Origin: Trissonchulus latispiculum
Lineage: Eukaryota; Nematoda; Enoplea; Enoplida; Ironidae
Direction of reading: 5' to 3'
DNA: 64,000 nucleotides
Assembly (NCBI GenBank): GCA_030248195.1
Contig: JASAND010008546.1
Coordinates: forward strand, 62,001 to 126,000
Shown: one piece after another, positions 33,201-42,256 of the stretch
Layout: every line of letters begins with the position of its first letter
Position numbering within the stretch: position 1 is the stretch's first letter
Notes under the pieces: generated by a model
Seen by the model: the letters and a program-made list of their open reading frames with translations, nothing else
Told to the model about the DNA's origin: nothing
Database searches by the model: none
Translations under genes and position numbers: made by a program

Positions 33201-33880
33201 CATAGGTACAATTACAGAGTTATTGATTATGTTAGAATTTGGCTTGTCTCGTAGGATAAAAAACTTAAAAAAGATTAAAATATATCTTAAAAAATGATTT
33301 TCGCGATAAATAAAATTTGAAAAATGTATCCCTAACATTACGCCGAAGCCCGAAGTATATCTGTTATACATAACCAGAAGTAGCTGCATGCATAATTTAG
33401 TGCAAAAACTTCTGCAAATGCATCAAAAATAGGTCAAAACTGGTACCGGTTGGCCAGTCCCGATCGGCCGGCCTATCCGAGCCACATGATTTGCCCGGCA
33501 ACAACACTACTATTCAACTGATTTGCTTCTTTTTGCATTATGTATTAACTATTTATTATTTAGTCATAAAACTTACAATCTGATAGGAAATCTAATAAAT
33601 CAATTCATGATGACAAAATTTTTTGTATTTACCGCTAAATTGTGTTTTGAGAAATTTATCGTATACTACGACGGTAGTACTACTACTCCGTCGGTTAAAG
33701 TCGACTAAATGGACTGAAAATATACATAGGTAGCTACCACAAACTTAACACGTGTGTTGATCGTTGATGTTGTATGAAAAATAGTGAAAACAAACTAAAA
33801 TTAACTTTCTAGCATGCCAGTTGGAATAGCAAGAATTATAGGTTAATCTTAATTTGGGCAGGTACACCCTGAACCTATGT
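33201..33880. repeat. Unit A/B junction of the tandem cysteine-rich gene array
   Basis: 33201-33710 (ATTACAGAGTTATTGATTATG and on) recurs at 45400-45960 and 55440-55760 as the upstream edge of each unit. 33711-33880 (GTGTTGATCGTTGATGTTGT) recurs at 50470-50650 as the downstream edge. The direct join of the two here shows the head-to-tail arrangement of units. Confidence 0.65.
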
Positions 33881-34289
33881 ACAACAAACATGTGTAATGA
33901 AAGGAGTTTCAAAAAGGTAAAAAAGTGAATTTTGGGAACTAAATGACGAATAAGGGATCATACGAAGAAATGACGGTTTCAGTACAAAGAAGATGACGAG
34001 TCCTGATTTAGCAATGATTAAGTTGATTGGAATTAATGTTTGGGATATTTGATATATTTTGTTATGTCTTGTTCTGAATTGCCAGAGTTGTCAGGTGCAA
34101 ATTATTATTCATTCAATTAGGGACTAAGATTTTAGATTTAGGCACTAAATAAGTTAACAGTGAAGGAAGGCCCAAACACACAGTGGATACGAATTGCTTA
34201 AGAAAAGCAGTATTAATAGTTAACGGAAGCCTTAACGGTCTTTAATTGTACTAACCCCTTTACTAACGCTGAAATTAGAAATCCCAGTT

Positions 34290-34440
34290 AAAAGGGTAGT
34301 TACCCTTAATCCAGTTAAAAAGGTAGTTATCCTTAATAAGTCCGAGATAGGACTCTCAATTCTCCTCTTTCCAGTCGGAAATGTCTAATAACCAACTGCC
34401 GGAACGCCCCCCAGTTTTATTAGAAGAGTAAAACTCTTTT
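34290..34440. repeat. Cluster of small hairpins
   Basis: AAGGGTAGTTACCCTT, AAGGTAGTTATCCTT, AGTCCGAGATAGGACT and AGAGTAAAACTCT follow each other; each is a self-complementary stem. Confidence 0.6.
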
Positions 34441-34734
34441 ATGTCTCAAAAGTGAAGTTTAAGTGTCAATAAAGAGTGTTAATACGAAAATCATCAAAAG
34501 TAACAAATTGGTAGAAGATGGTTCAATATTAGGTACTGAATAGCTAGATACGTACTTAGATAGGGTTAATAAGTGTTAATTAGTAATAATTAGCTAATAT
34601 TTGGTTAAATTTCGTAATTTTGGTCCGAAACATGACTTGGGCTCATATGAAAGAGAATTTGATCCTGATTCCAAAAATGCAAACCCGACTTTTCAACTCC
34701 CAAAAATAAGAAAGTTACGAGCAAAAATGTTTTT

Positions 34735-34965
34735 ATAAGATTACTTTTTGTTTCGTAATCTTATCACTCCAAAAAGGAGTGTTCTAAAAAGGTTTTTTAT
34801 TTGGTTTGACTTAAGTCAAACCTTTCCTTTTTATTGTCTAGGAGGTTGTCTACCTCCTAGACTACACCTCAGTCAGGTGTTGTTTTCTTTTCCTTTCTAA
34901 ACTGCTAGGCCTCTCTCTTCTTGGGCCTAGCAGTTGTCCTCGCTTGAACTTTTGGCCGAGGACAA
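34735..34965. repeat. Seven consecutive perfect hairpins in 231 bp
   Basis: The stems are: ATAAGATTAC (34735/34755, 10 bp); CACTCC (34765/34776); GGTTTGACTT palindrome (34803-34822); GTCTAGGAGGT (34836-34862, 11 bp); ACACCT (34864-34880); CTGCTAGGCC (34902-34933, 10 bp); TTGTCCTCG (34934-34965, 9 bp). The spacing is tight and stems do not overlap, which is far from chance and suggests a structured transcript or a protein-binding array. Confidence 0.85.
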
Positions 34966-35356
34966 GGCCAACAAAGAAAGGAAAAGAAAATAGCAATATC
35001 AGCCCAAGTTATACCAATTAGAGGGGGCTAATCTCCCTTATCATTAATATGAATATTAAATTAAGTAGCTAGAAATACGTAGGAAAAACTGTAGATTATT
35101 ATGATGTAAGTTTTAACTCATAGAAAATTATGTATTGATCATAATAATTCGACAAAGTTATAAAAATTCCCGAAGTTCTCCCTTTGGTTACCTTTGCATG
35201 TTAAAGAAAATTTCGCAAAGTTTCGCCGAGTTTCAGCACTCGAAATTTATCAAAAATGGGTCAGTTGTGGGGTAGTATTTCCTAAATCTCATTAATTTCA
35301 ACCCCTGATGGCCAGCTGGCTCAGCCCGCCGCTGCGCCCCACGTGCAAAAGGTGGC

Positions 35357-35392
35357 AAGCTTCTAGAAAGTTCTAGAACTTTCTAGAAGCTT
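35357..35392. promoter_or_regulatory. 36-bp perfect palindrome forming a six-unit heat-shock element
   Basis: The palindrome contains TTCTAGAA three times, at 35361, 35371 and 35381. The result is TTC and GAA alternating at exactly two-base spacing, six units in all, which is the ideal HSF-binding arrangement. A TATA-like TTAAAAATAAAAGG follows at 35397-35410. The pair looks like a compact stress promoter firing rightwards. Confidence 0.65.
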
Positions 35393-35396
35393 TGCC

Positions 35397-35410
35397 TTAA
35401 AAATAAAAGG
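35397..35410 (+). promoter_or_regulatory. TATA-like box after the heat-shock element
   Basis: TTAAAAATAAAAGG lies nine bases after the last GAA unit. A rightward transcript starting near 35430 would carry the hairpins listed below. Confidence 0.35.
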
Positions 35411-35443
35411 AAAAGCCCGCTCCAGTTCGCCTAATGACCTGTC

Positions 35444-35914
35444 ACCGAGCTGTCAGAGAGCTGTCAGCTCGGTCCAAAACTTTTTCGAATGGTCAGTGTT
35501 CGCTTGAGCAGCAACCTCAGGAGGTTGCTTTTCCGCCCTCCCGCTTGGTGTGTCTCCGCTGTGTGCCAGAGTTTTGGCACGGAGAATAAGCACACCCTCC
35601 CAGGTTAGGAGAAAAAGACTAGGGACTTTTCTAGCCTTCGGGCTAGAAAAGAGATTGAGACCAACCGCGAACACATTCCATTGAGGGCCAAATGGGTCTT
35701 TTATGCCCGGCCAGGAAACTACAACGAGGACAAATCTAGGAAGAAATAAGGGGGCGAAGAAGAAATAATCTATATACTTTTATAATTGTATTTTTTGGGG
35801 CCGTTCGGCCAATTTTTTCTATGTTATATGGGCCTTCGGGCCAAGCTTTTTTGCGTATCATTTTAAGCCTACGGGCAGGAATTTTCCCTTTTTCTGATAC
35901 AAGGCCTTCTGGCC
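35444..35914 (+). repeat. Hairpin series with UUCG-type tetraloops
   Basis: Stems: ACCGAGCTG (35444-35473); AGCAACCT with loop CAGG (35510-35529); CTTTTCTAGCC with loop TTCG and its complement (35626-35651, 11 bp); GGCC-GTTC-GGCC (35799-35810); GGCC-TTCG-GGCC (35831-35842); GGCC-TTCT-GGCC (35903-35914). TTCG loops are exceptionally stable in RNA, so RNA-level selection is likely. Confidence 0.75.
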
Positions 35915-35995
35915 AACTTTTCAGTTTTCTAGCATGAGTGGGCCCAAGGCCAATTTCAGTTTATTCTTACATTTTATTTTATGATTTGTTATTGT

Positions 35996-36048
35996 GGGGC
36001 AGCTCATGTAAACCCCTCCTGTTTGATGGAGGTCTTGAGTCTTGCCCC
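35996..36048 (+). ncRNA. Covarying three-stem RNA motif, copy 1
   Basis: Outer stem GGGGCA/TGCCCC, middle stem CTCA/TGAG, inner stem CCTCC/GGAGG with loop TGTTTGAT and a conserved GTAAAC on the 5' side. See copies at 36094 and 37003. Confidence 0.6.
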
Positions 36049-36093
36049 TTATTTATTATTTCATCTTTTTACTTTTATGATTTCCTTTTAAAA

Positions 36094-36144
36094 AGGCAGC
36101 TCATGTAAACTCCTCCTGTGCGATGAGGGTCTTGAGACTTGCCT
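36094..36144 (+). ncRNA. Covarying three-stem RNA motif, copy 2
   Basis: Outer stem AGGCA/TGCCT, middle stem CTCA/TGAG, inner stem CCTC/GAGG, with the same GTAAAC side loop. The outer stem differs from copy 1 on both strands, which is a compensatory change. Confidence 0.6.
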
Positions 36145-36367
36145 AGCTCTCTTATTTTCATGTTAAGTTTTACGCAAATTTTCGGTCAAGCCACAACCCT
36201 GGAATTGTAATTTTTATTAGGTCTTAGAGGCCAAGAAATAATAGTGTATTTTGTAGTTTTTGAAAAAAATGAGTGGGGACCCCACCTTCTTAAGATGAGT
36301 TAGCGGGTCTCCAAAAGTATGACCCTTAAAAGAATATGAGCTAGTTTTAAGGCTTGTTCCCCACAGT

Positions 36368-36386
36368 CGGCAACTAGGAGTTGCCG
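36368..36386. repeat. Perfect hairpin
   Basis: CGGCAACT-AGG-AGTTGCCG, 8-bp stem. Confidence 0.7.
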
Positions 36387-36633
36387 GCCATATTCTTAAT
36401 CCAGGTGCAGTTAATCCAGAAATTTTATTGTCCTGTATTATGTCGTTTATTTCAGCTTTAGGTCGGTTCCAAAACCATAAGTCCTTAAAAGCCTAGGATG
36501 TTTAACTCGAATTCCAAAAGCTATGAGTTGTTTTATTTTAAACTAATTATTAAGAAGTTTAAAAGGGAATGACCGGCTTCCCTGCCCAATTGTCTGTGTA
36601 TTAATATTAATGTGTTGTAGTAGTTTTCTTTGT

Positions 36634-36758
36634 AGTAATGATTGCTTGGCAATCATTACTCACATGGCTTTCATAAAATTCTCAAACATTTCTCTCAAAA
36701 TACCACCAACTTCTCAAACTTCTGCGCTAAAAGACGAGTTTTAAAACATTAAAACTCG
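36634..36758. repeat. Two perfect hairpins
   Basis: AGTAATGATTGC pairs across a TTG loop (36634-36660, 12 bp), and CGAGTTTT pairs with AAAACTCG (36735-36758). Confidence 0.75.
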
Positions 36759-37002
36759 CACCAAAGTTTTCACAAAAAGTTTTTTTATAACAATAGTTAA
36801 TATTGTCAGGATGTGTTTAAAACAGTAGCTAAGAAATTAATAACATTAGTTGTAGCTAGTATTAGGAATTGTCGTATTTGCAGTTGTAATTAGGTTGGTA
36901 ACTAGAAATAGTTAAGTAACGATTAGCTAAGAAATTGTATGATTTCGTGTGTATGAGTGTATGAATGATTTTTGTGTGAACTTATGTGACTGTATGTGTG
37001 TC

Positions 37003-37046
37003 GTGACTCGCGGAAACTCCTTCTGTTTGACGAAGGTTGCGAGCAC
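37003..37046 (+). ncRNA. Covarying three-stem RNA motif, copy 3
   Basis: Outer GTG/CAC, middle CTCGC/GCGAG, inner CCTTC/GAAGG with loop TGTTTGAC and GGAAAC on the 5' side. Middle and inner stems differ from copies 1 and 2 at paired positions on both strands, and the loop is kept. Confidence 0.6.
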
Positions 37047-37579
37047 TGCCGAGTGAACGAAAACTCAGATATTAAGCAGGATGAAGGTATGTTTGTGGTT
37101 CGTGTGAACGAGTGCATCTAGGGTTTGATATGAGTGTATTCTAGTCTAAATGGTGTATAAGTGTAGCGTGAATGTTTATTAATTAGTAGTCCAAATGTTT
37201 GCGTAATTGTTGTTAGAGATTGTTTTGTTAGGAAATAAGAGTACGTAGTTAAGTATTAATTTGTTTAAGATATGTGTGAATGTTACAGTTCGAATAATAG
37301 GTTGAGGTTAACGAAAACGTGGTCGTCTGAATGCATAGTGACTGTCTGTGCGTGTGGTTTGTGCGAAGCACCGAAATTATCCCAAAACTTAGGTAGTAGG
37401 CAGGAAAAATAACAGCAACCAAGTCTTGTATGCATGTCCGAAAGTTGTAAATGCAGAATTACGTAAGCAATTTAGGTTTCGGTTTATAATAGGAAATATG
37501 CAAATGAGGTATGCACGTTAGAATCTAAGGTCACAGGGACCCCGCATTAGGCTCGTGGCAGTCCATACTGGGATATCCT

Positions 37580-37626
37580 CGATTCGTCCGCGTAAGCTAC
37601 TCTGTAATAAGAGTGCGGACGAATCG
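37580..37626. repeat. Nested 12-bp hairpin
   Basis: CGATTCGTCCGC pairs with GCGGACGAATCG. Inside the loop ACTCT pairs with AGAGT, giving a two-tier structure. Confidence 0.75.
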
Positions 37627-38560
37627 CATAAAAAAAGGATTATAGAAATGGTCATCTATGCATTAGTTAACGCGTTTTGTGTCAAATAGTTTCTGTACTC
37701 AGAAGTGCTATGTTCTTCGGTTATGCATACTGTCAGTTTATTTCCAAACGAAACAAATGTCTTTATAGCCAATACCAATTAGCTAGGTCAAATCCTGTTC
37801 ATAGTTAGCTCTTAATAATGACTACAGTTGCAGATCTGCCATGTGAAAGAAGTGTAGCAATATTATGTAAGGGTAGTATTAATTGTAGTTCTTTAACTAA
37901 TGTATCGTTGCCTTATTTCCAAAACAAGCAAAGGTCATTATTGCCATTTCTAGTTTAATCTAGTTAAGTCCAGTTTGTGTTTAGCCTGTAATGATGACTA
38001 CAATCGCGAGTAGGTGCTGTTTCACATTTGCACCATATCTAAAGTCAGGAGTAACAAACCCAGGTTGCTTAATAGCTAGTACAGTTGGAAAATCAACCGT
38101 ACAAATGTTCACGTTTAGTATTAATCCAGGTTTCGTCAACTACTCTCAAATGGCAATAATGGACATCGAAAATCAATAATCTTGTATGATGTTGCTAAAT
38201 AATTCATGGTATACCTGAAATAGAGAAAATAATAAATAAGTACGTAGGAAATATGGATAGGATAAAATGAACCATCTTCTAATCAAACCAACCTTTTATC
38301 TTTTACTATTTTAAGTTTCAAATCATGTGATATTTCAATTACAGGGAGTTGTTACTGCCCTGAACTCTGGGGCCAGAAAAGGGCCCCAAATGCCTTGAGG
38401 TTGTTATAAAATTTAAGTAACTATGTTATACGAGTACAAGAACAGCCACAAATTATCTAGTGGTGTCAAGCCATTACAGATTGCGGATTTACGTTCATCT
38501 AGGTGTACCAACCTGGAACAGTAAAAAACGGAATGTACGAAGTGAAATCACATCCCTATT

Positions 38561-38592
38561 GCAATTTCCTGCACGGAATTGCAGGAAATTGC
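38561..38592. repeat. 12-bp hairpin
   Basis: GCAATTTCCTGC pairs with GCAGGAAATTGC around an 8-base loop. Confidence 0.75.
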
Positions 38593-38744
38593 TCAAAAAA
38601 ACTGTATTTTTGTTAAAATGTTTCCAGAATTATAATGTACCGTTCAATTCTTTCAATTCTGTATCAAAAGGTCAGAAATTTCGCTTATTATGACTAGCTT
38701 AAGTCTCTCAAGTTCAGTTTTGATCTCAGAAAGCCAGAAAGTGA

Positions 38745-38806
38745 GTAATGGTTGCCGGGTTCGAATCCCGCACCATAATTGTGTAACTAATGGGTTTTAA
38801 CCCATT
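38745..38806 (+). other. tRNA-like T-arm fragment and adjacent palindrome
   Basis: GCCGGGTTCGAATCCCGCACCA carries a perfect B-box/T-loop and a CCA, like a tRNA 3' half, but I could not fold matching D and anticodon arms. An 18-bp palindrome around GGGTTTTAACCC follows at 38789-38806. It may be a tRNA-derived promoter or end-recognition signal. Confidence 0.4.
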
Positions 38807-39416
38807 TGATTCAGGTGCGGAAGTGAGCATCTATCCTGCCGGGGTCACCCTGCTATTGCCTACTATTTGAAGCCTCAGTGCTGTTAATTTGGTCAGATAA
38901 TTACTTGGTATTCAGTCCGGAGAAGGACATTGTTCAGCTATTTGGTTTTGGATCAGTCACAGTCAGATAAGGTACTTTGAGAGTCAGATTGGACGGTTTT
39001 GCAACGATTAAGGCAGGAACGATTGCGGATACGGCACCGGAATCTAGTGTGGAACCTAAAACCTAAACAAGAGAACTTAATTCTTTGTTTTCGCTCAATT
39101 ATCAACCTAAAAGGATGATTTCTGCTTTTGCCCTTCTTGCTCTGCTTGGGTGGGAATTCCCCATTGGACTGTGCTAAGGAGTCAAGCAACCCAGGAAGAT
39201 CTAAAAGAAGATAATTTATTAGTTTAAATTAATTAATTGTTAAAGTTTGTATAACCGTACCAGGCATCCTCCCAGCCAGACCGTCCCCTGTGCTAGACCC
39301 CTCAGGCTCTCCGAATAGCATCCGGGAACAGTGCGCTGTGTGCTCCGCTACAGGAGATTGGAACAGCATTCTTGGGCTCACCCAAGGACCGGAATCTGTG
39401 TGTACCGATTAGTGGT

Positions 39417-39425
39417 TATTATTAA

Positions 39426-39510
<85 letters not shown>
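39417..39510. repeat. (ATT)n microsatellite
   Basis: About thirty ATT units, nearly pure, inside the hairpin-rich block. Confidence 0.95.
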
Positions 39511-39513
<3 letters not shown>

Positions 39514-40394
39514 AGTGTCGTCCTTGTTTTAAAGGACTAATAAAGAGATAGACTACACGAACACAAGCATATAGGGAAAGCACAGAGTTTAGCAGTAGAG
39601 TATAACAGTTGAGATTAGAAGTCTAATAGTACAGAAGGAGAAGAAGAAGAAGTAACAGCAAAGAGTCGAAGTCTAAAGTCTTGTCCCTCAACCCAAATAA
39701 TAACTAAAGGTTTAAAATATAACTGGCAACTCTGGCAACCTTGTGATCTGTAACTTGTACGTCTAGATCTATAATCTTTGGTGTGACTTATAGTGTCATT
39801 GTCAGTATCATTATTGTTAGTTGTATTATTCCCCATTTATCTAACCATTGTAACTGTTGAGAATTATATTAATTCTTAATAAATTTAAGTGTGCCTCAGC
39901 AAGTGTTTGACCTAGGGTGCACATCTACATTGGATAAAGCCATTGGATCAGGATCAACTTTCCCCCCTGTACAAGTAAGTGAAGGATCTCGAGTTTGAGA
40001 CCCCCATCCCTGATCATCAAAGGAATCAAGAAGACCTATCCAGTCGCATATCTTGATCAGTCTATCAAGATACGTATCGGAACTCACTGTTGTGAACTGA
40101 TACTAATCCAGTCTCAAGAAGGACAGGCATCGACCCCGCCTGTCTCCCATTTATCATCCCTACCCATTAAACGAACTCACAACCAGGACCCCATCCGGGT
40201 TAGCTACAAGGATACCCAATTTTGGACAAACCACCTTTTGGGCATCCTGTGTCTAAGTTTGCTGATTCTAGCAGACGCGCTGACCCTCCGTGTAAAGGAT
40301 TAAGTTGCTACAGAGCCCCAACCAGCTAGGCTAAACCAGGACGAAGGAGAAAACGATTTTTAATTCAGATCAAAGCAACTTCATTACACATGTT

Positions 40395-40517
40395 GTTATA
40401 GCTAAAAAGGCTATTTAATCCGGCCATTTGCGAAAATTTCTATTATAAAATAGAGCCGGATCTAAAACAAACGTTTTTTTGGTTCGTACATACAACGTTT
40501 ATTTATCATTCTTATTC
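40395..40517. repeat. 3' flank of cysteine-rich gene B
   Basis: AATCCGGCCATTTGCGAAAA and ATAAAATAGAGCCGGATC match the region after gene A (24950-25020) and gene C (50690-50730). Confidence 0.6.
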
Positions 40518-40696
40518 TCAACAAGGAATAGTTTCTAGGATAAATTTCGCTACTTCGACGGCTTCGTCGCCACATGTTGATCCGATCCGATCGATTTGAC
40601 AAGCTATCATTGCTCTGTGTATATTGCATGAATAGCTTCCATCATCGTCTGCATTTACGCAATCTCGTATTTCATCGCTGAAATTGATACAACTCA
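40518..40696 (-). CDS. Cysteine-rich secreted protein B, last exon
   Basis: Encodes KVSCINFSDEIRDCV and later GSTCGDEAVEVAKFILETIPC, then stops. The cysteine pattern, length and CGDEAVEV core equal those of A and C. A one-base-phase acceptor (ATTAG followed by TTATAC) lies a few codons upstream and would join the first exon in frame; the acceptor I list is the one shared by all copies. Function not recognised. Confidence 0.6.
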
Positions 40697-41215
40697 CTTT
40701 TGTATAACTAATGTCTAATTTTCCTATTTTAGCACAATGAATAAACGATACACATATTTTTGGAAAGAAAACAAAGTATATAGATATAGTCGGGGTTCTT
40801 TGGCTCAGTAAAATTAATATTTTGGTTATCTTCAGAATTTTCAACCGTGGCGACAAAGGTTTTGTGTCTTATTCGTTATACAAGCACTTTGTTTTGTAGC
40901 ACGGTTTCACATTTACAGTTTTGTAAATTCACCGGACGGGAAGCGCTTCGCTCACTCGTGTCGCACACTCGGAGCTTCCCGCACGATGAACGTGCATATC
41001 TGGGCATTAAAAGCCGTACCGCAAAGGAAGAAAGGACAGATAGAAATGGGTATACTTAATAAAGCTAAACATTTGTTGTTGGTGATCGACCATGGCTAAG
41101 ACAGTCATATTGAGCGGAGTCAGTTTCTCATGCACAATTAAGGGTGTTGTTTAAGGTGATTGGAAACCTTGGAAATGAAGTCAAGCATAGAATTGCGATT
41201 AATTGCTATAAAGTA

Positions 41216-41545
41216 GGGTTGTTCCCGGACTGTGTAGCGGGCTTTGGGAACAGGACCGGGCCCATAAAATTTTTTCCCGGTCCGGGTCCGGCCCGGCCCT
41301 GGCTGAAAGCCTGAAAACCTTCTTTCGACTGATTGAGTAAGAGATGATAAATTAAAAGTTTTATGTTTTTTTGGATCAAAGAAGTCAGTAGCTACGACCT
41401 GCTATCAAAAACTTCAAAAACGGTGGAGCATAGCGGAATTTTTCTTTGAAAAACTGCTACACTAATCAACTAATCACTTTTATGCAACGGGCCCCTGGGC
41501 TCTGCTGATAATTTAGGCCCGAGCTAGAGCCTCAGTTTAATTTCT
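41216..41545. mobile_element. Probable hAT-like fragment in the intron of gene B
   Basis: GGGTTGTTCCCGGAC and many CCGGGCCC/GGCCCGG words are packed into a short stretch, as in the hAT-like elements elsewhere. The termini and duplication could not be fixed. Confidence 0.35.
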
Positions 41546-41784
41546 TATCGGAACAACCCTATTATAAAGTTAGGGTAGCCCGCAAAATATGGTAATGAAC
41601 CAGCACCTTAAAAAGTTATTTTTAAAGCTTATATCTACAATCCGATAGCATAAAAGCGGGGGTTGAGATACCCGGAATTCAATAATTGGATTTGGGTTAG
41701 GATTAACCATGCATGTAATCCTCAAGAATCGGTGCCCTTGTTACTGTATGGTTGTTGTAGCATTTTCACACGTGCACAACTTAC

Positions 41785-42104
41785 GAATAATCTTCACCAA
41801 CTCGTAACACGCACTCCAACTGGCCTTTGGCTTTTTCTAAAATAACGTCATCGTCGCAAAGTTTGGACAGGATAAACTGCGGATCACAGCGCTTTACCAG
41901 ATGTGGCTTGCAGAACTTTACTTTTTTCAATGTTTCACAAAAGCCCTGCAACTGGTCACCCGTCCTAAAATAAACCATCAGAGGGCATTCCCGGTCAGCA
42001 TCTATCACCAATTGGCTACATTGGCCTAAATCAAAGCCTCCCTGTATGCACGAAGAAAAGATTAAAAGCAGCAGAAGCGGCGCTACCGTTAACAAGAACA
42101 TCAC
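41785..42104 (-). CDS. Cysteine-rich secreted protein B, first exon (signal peptide)
   Basis: ATG at 42104 (MMFLLTVAPLLLLLIFSSC) starts a signal peptide. Then come FDLGQCSQLV, EC, RTGDQLQGFC, FCKPHLVKRC and LCDDDVILEKA, ending RVGEDY at a GTAAGT donor. It is the clearest intact copy together with A. A TATA box lies about 50 bases upstream. The promoter was split by a 2.56-kb foldback whose near end is 153 bases before the ATG. Confidence 0.75.
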
Positions 42105-42151
42105 ACAACTCTAAGTGTGGAGTATAATGAATTTGTTAGAAAAATTCGTTG

Positions 42152-42159
42152 CCTTTATA
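42152..42159 (-). promoter_or_regulatory. TATA box of cysteine-rich gene B
   Basis: ACTATAAAGGCAA on the minus strand, conserved with gene A in sequence and distance. Confidence 0.65.
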
Positions 42160-42256
42160 GTCCCAATTATCTACAAAGAACATGCCTTCTTCACAGCTTC
42201 AACCATTCACCATGAAAGGGCCAAAAAATTTTGTACTGCAAAATTTCATAGCTTAA

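Larger units (their letters stand above)
33887..40394. mobile_element. 6.5-kb non-coding, hairpin-studded block with 15-bp terminal inverted repeats
   Basis: It begins AACATGTGTAATGAA (33887-33901) and ends with the exact reverse complement (40380-40394). Units A and C of the surrounding array have continuous sequence at this place, so the block was inserted into unit B. No protein-sized frame is found on either strand. Instead it contains more than fifteen perfect or near-perfect hairpins, a six-unit heat-shock element, three copies of a covarying RNA motif, a tRNA-like fragment and an ATT microsatellite. I saw no target duplication and no transposase or RT. It does not match any element class I know; a non-autonomous or RNA-producing mobile element is the best guess. 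Confidence 0.55.

Noticed and set aside
35453..35674. 73-codon minus-strand frame in the hairpin block
   Set aside because: It overlaps several hairpins, has no domain and no neighbouring exon signals.
33887..40394. Nuclear copy of mitochondrial DNA, suggested by hairpin clusters
   Set aside because: Hairpin arrays occur in some mitochondrial genomes, but I saw no mitochondrial protein or rRNA signature, and the terminal inverted repeats fit an insertion better.
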